From Monocercomonoides exilis (Eukaryota; Preaxostyla; Oxymonadida; Polymastigidae): a stretch of DNA of 64,000 nt. Below, piece by piece: positions 61,712 to 64,000 of the stretch (position 1 is the stretch's first letter; each line of letters opens with the position of its first letter). The position numbers and the translations under genes were made by a program. The notes under the pieces were generated by a model. The model did no database searches and was not told the origin of the DNA. It saw only the letters and a list, made by a program, of their open reading frames with translations. The stretch lies in assembly GCA_001643675.2 (NCBI GenBank), contig LSRY02000049.1, positions 496,001 through 560,000 of the forward strand. The letters are read 5' to 3'.

Positions 61712-64000
61712 ACATTTTGCCACATATGCCCACAATAGGGAAGTGCAGTTGAACTTCTATCTTAGCTGTTTGAGGGCAATCACCAATATGTGAGCAATAC
61801 TTTTATTTGTCTTCTTTATTCATTGGGGCTCTTGTTCTTATTTATTTTGTTTATTCAAATCAATTCAAACAATAAAAAAAATATATTTTTTTTGAAATTA
61901 TTTGTGATTTTTAATAAAAGCTGGACTTTGACAAAATCTTTTTATTTTCAAAAAAAGACGAAAATACCTCTTTTGAAGAAATAACTCAAAATTTTCCACT
62001 CTTTGTTTTTTGATCGATAATTTTCTTGTTTATTTTTTTTTTTCTTATCGAAGAACGTCTGAGACAAAAACATAGCACTTCAATCATTTTCTTCAAAATT
62101 AACTGCGCTGTGGATAAACTTTTTGGGTAATTTACAATAAATAAAAAATACCCGTTTGATGGATGGATTTTTTAAAAATATATATAATGAATGAGACAAA
62201 TCAACAAAGTTACTGCATCAATGGTATTTTCAAACAAATGGGACAAATTTTGATTGATTCACTGCAATTTGTTGGTGTTGCCATTTTATTGAAGGAAATG
62301 ATACACTTATGCATCAAGAAAAGAAGCTTGAAAATCCAGTTCCTCTTCCAACATATTTGTTGTTGTGTTTTTCTTTTTCACACTGTTTTTTTGTTATTCT
62401 TTGCTTGATTCTTTTCATGTTTGGTGATTGGTTTTGAAATCATAACTGTTTTCGGAATGTGGATAATTTGTTCTATCTCTTTTATGATGAGCACATTTTT
62501 TTTTGAATTCTAAATATTCAATTCACTGAATTCATAGTTGCAACAAACAAACAAACAAGTGTTCAACAAAATCCACAATGTTTTGCATTCACTTCAGGGA
62601 GAGAAACATTTGTGAAATATCATCAGACAATTATTGTTATAATTTTTCTGTTTGAATAATAATGAATATAACAATATTTGACAATCTCATCATTTGTCTC
62701 AAAAATTCAAGAACACTTCTTCCCACTTCGTTTTTCTTTTTTTGATTAAAATTCCAATTAATAATACATGAATGTGACTTCGTTATTTTGATAAATTCTG
62801 ATTATTTGTTTTTCCACAGTGTGATTGTTATAATTTCAATTTTTGCAAATATATCTTCAGTATATTTCAATTTATTATTTTCATTCAAAAAAGAATTGAC
62901 AAAAATTTCAATAATCATTTTATTCGAAAAAATTAATCAAAAATGATTCCAAAAACGAAGTCACATTCATGTATTATTAATTGCAATCAAAAAAGAAAAA
63001 ACGAAGTGGGAAGAAGTGTTCTTGAATTTTTGAGACAAATGATGAGATTGTCAAATATTGTTATATTCATTATTATTCAAACAGAAAAACTATAACAATA
63101 ATTGTCTGATGATATTTCACAAATGTTTCTCTCCCTGAAGTGAATGCAAACATTGTGGATTTTGTTGAACACTTGTTTGTTTGTTTGTTGCAACTATGAA
63201 TTCAGTGAATTGAATATTTAGAATTCAAAAAAATGTGCTCATCATAAAAGAGATAGAACAAATTATCCACATTCCGAAAACAGTTATGATTTCAAAAACA
63301 ATCACCAAACATGAAAAGAATCAAGCAAAGAATAACAAAAAATCAGTGTGAAATAGGAAGACACAACAACAAATATGTTGGAAGAGGAAATGGATTTTCA
63401 AACTTCTTTCTTGATGCATAAACGTGTCATTTCCTTCAATAAAATGGCAACACCAACAAATTGCAGTGAATCAATCAAATTTGTCCCATTTGTTTGAAAA
63501 CACCATTGATGCAGTAATTTTGTTGATTTGTCACATTCATTATATATTTTTATAAAAAACCAATCCATCAAACGGGTTTTTTATTTATTGTAAATTACCC
63601 AAAAAGTTTATCCACAGTGCAGTTAATTTTGAAGAAAATGATTGAAGTGCTATATTTTTGCCTCAGACGTTTTCGATAAGAAAAAAAAATAAACAAGAAA
63701 ATTATCGATCAAAAACAAAGACTGGAAAATTTTCAGTTATTTCTTCAAAAGAGATATTTTCATCTTTTTGATAATAAAAGATTTTGTCAAAGTCCAGCTT
63801 TTATTAAAAATCACAAATAATTTCAAAAAAAATTTTTTTATTGTTTGAAATGATTTGAATAAAAAATAAATAAGAACAAGTGCCCCAATGAAAAAGGAGA
63901 CAAATAAAAGTATTGCTCACATATGTTGGTGATTGCCCTCAAACAGTTGAGATCGAAGTTCAACTGCACTTCCTTGTTGTGGGCATATGTGGCAAAATGT
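61712..64000. repeat. Large palindrome: about 1.05-kb inverted arms around a 170-bp centre
   Basis: The left arm, 61712 to about 62785, is the near-perfect reverse complement of about 62955-64000. For example cattcatgtattattaattg near the centre and acattttgccacatatgccc at the edge both recur inverted. Small differences (single bases, short indels) show the arms are not identical copies. The right arm reaches the last base, so the true length is unknown. I see no coding sequence in either arm. Confidence 0.85.

Noticed and set aside
62163-62408. 81-codon open frame in the left palindrome arm
   Set aside because: The matching arm on the right carries substitutions that do not respect this frame, so it is unlikely to be coding.
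1-64000. tRNA, rRNA or CRISPR features
   Set aside because: I saw no tRNA T-loop context, no rRNA-like blocks and no regularly spaced repeats. A tRNAscan or Rfam run was not possible.

Overview
This is nuclear DNA from a eukaryote, not a prokaryote. At least seven genes are split by very short spliceosomal introns (about 40-150 nt). Intergenic DNA is extremely AT-rich with long A/T homopolymers and microsatellites. TAA and TGA both act as stops, so the code looks standard. The mix fits a flagellated anaerobic metamonad, and an oxymonad such as Monocercomonoides or a relative is my best guess: giant surface proteins with Cys/Gly-rich beta-helix repeats and a kinase-like tail, a radial-spoke MORN protein, U2AF65, and many small introns. 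That placement is inference; no marker gene here settles it.

Layout. 1-442 holds the 5' end of an unidentified minus-strand gene. 2013-11099 (minus) is giant surface gene A (3,029 codons, one in-frame TGA). 11.1-20.4 kb is a transposon-rich, gene-poor stretch: a 2.2-kb element with long inverted arms, a decayed Harbinger/IS5-type DDE transposase, and a pogo/Tigger-type element with an intact, intron-containing transposase. 20.4-43.9 kb is a compact gene block: U2AF65, four paralogues of one unnamed coiled-coil family, an acidic/Ser-rich protein, an RSPH1-like MORN protein, a small cyclin-box protein, and a large Topors-like RING E3 ligase. 43.9-47.8 kb is intergenic with a fold-back repeat and microsatellites. 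47772-60242 (plus) is giant surface gene B (about 4,157 aa if three one-base G-run gaps are bridged). 61.7-64.0 kb is a >2.2-kb near-perfect palindrome that runs off the window.

Functional picture. Genes A and B are type I membrane proteins of the same family. Each has a signal peptide, a long repetitive ectodomain, one TM helix and an almost identical cytoplasmic tail ending in a degenerate protein-kinase domain (pseudokinase). The ectodomains have diverged while the tail is conserved, which suggests a variable surface or adhesion family with shared intracellular wiring. The unnamed four-member family sits in 15.9 kb, interleaved with unrelated housekeeping genes, and is the clearest candidate here for an undescribed protein family.
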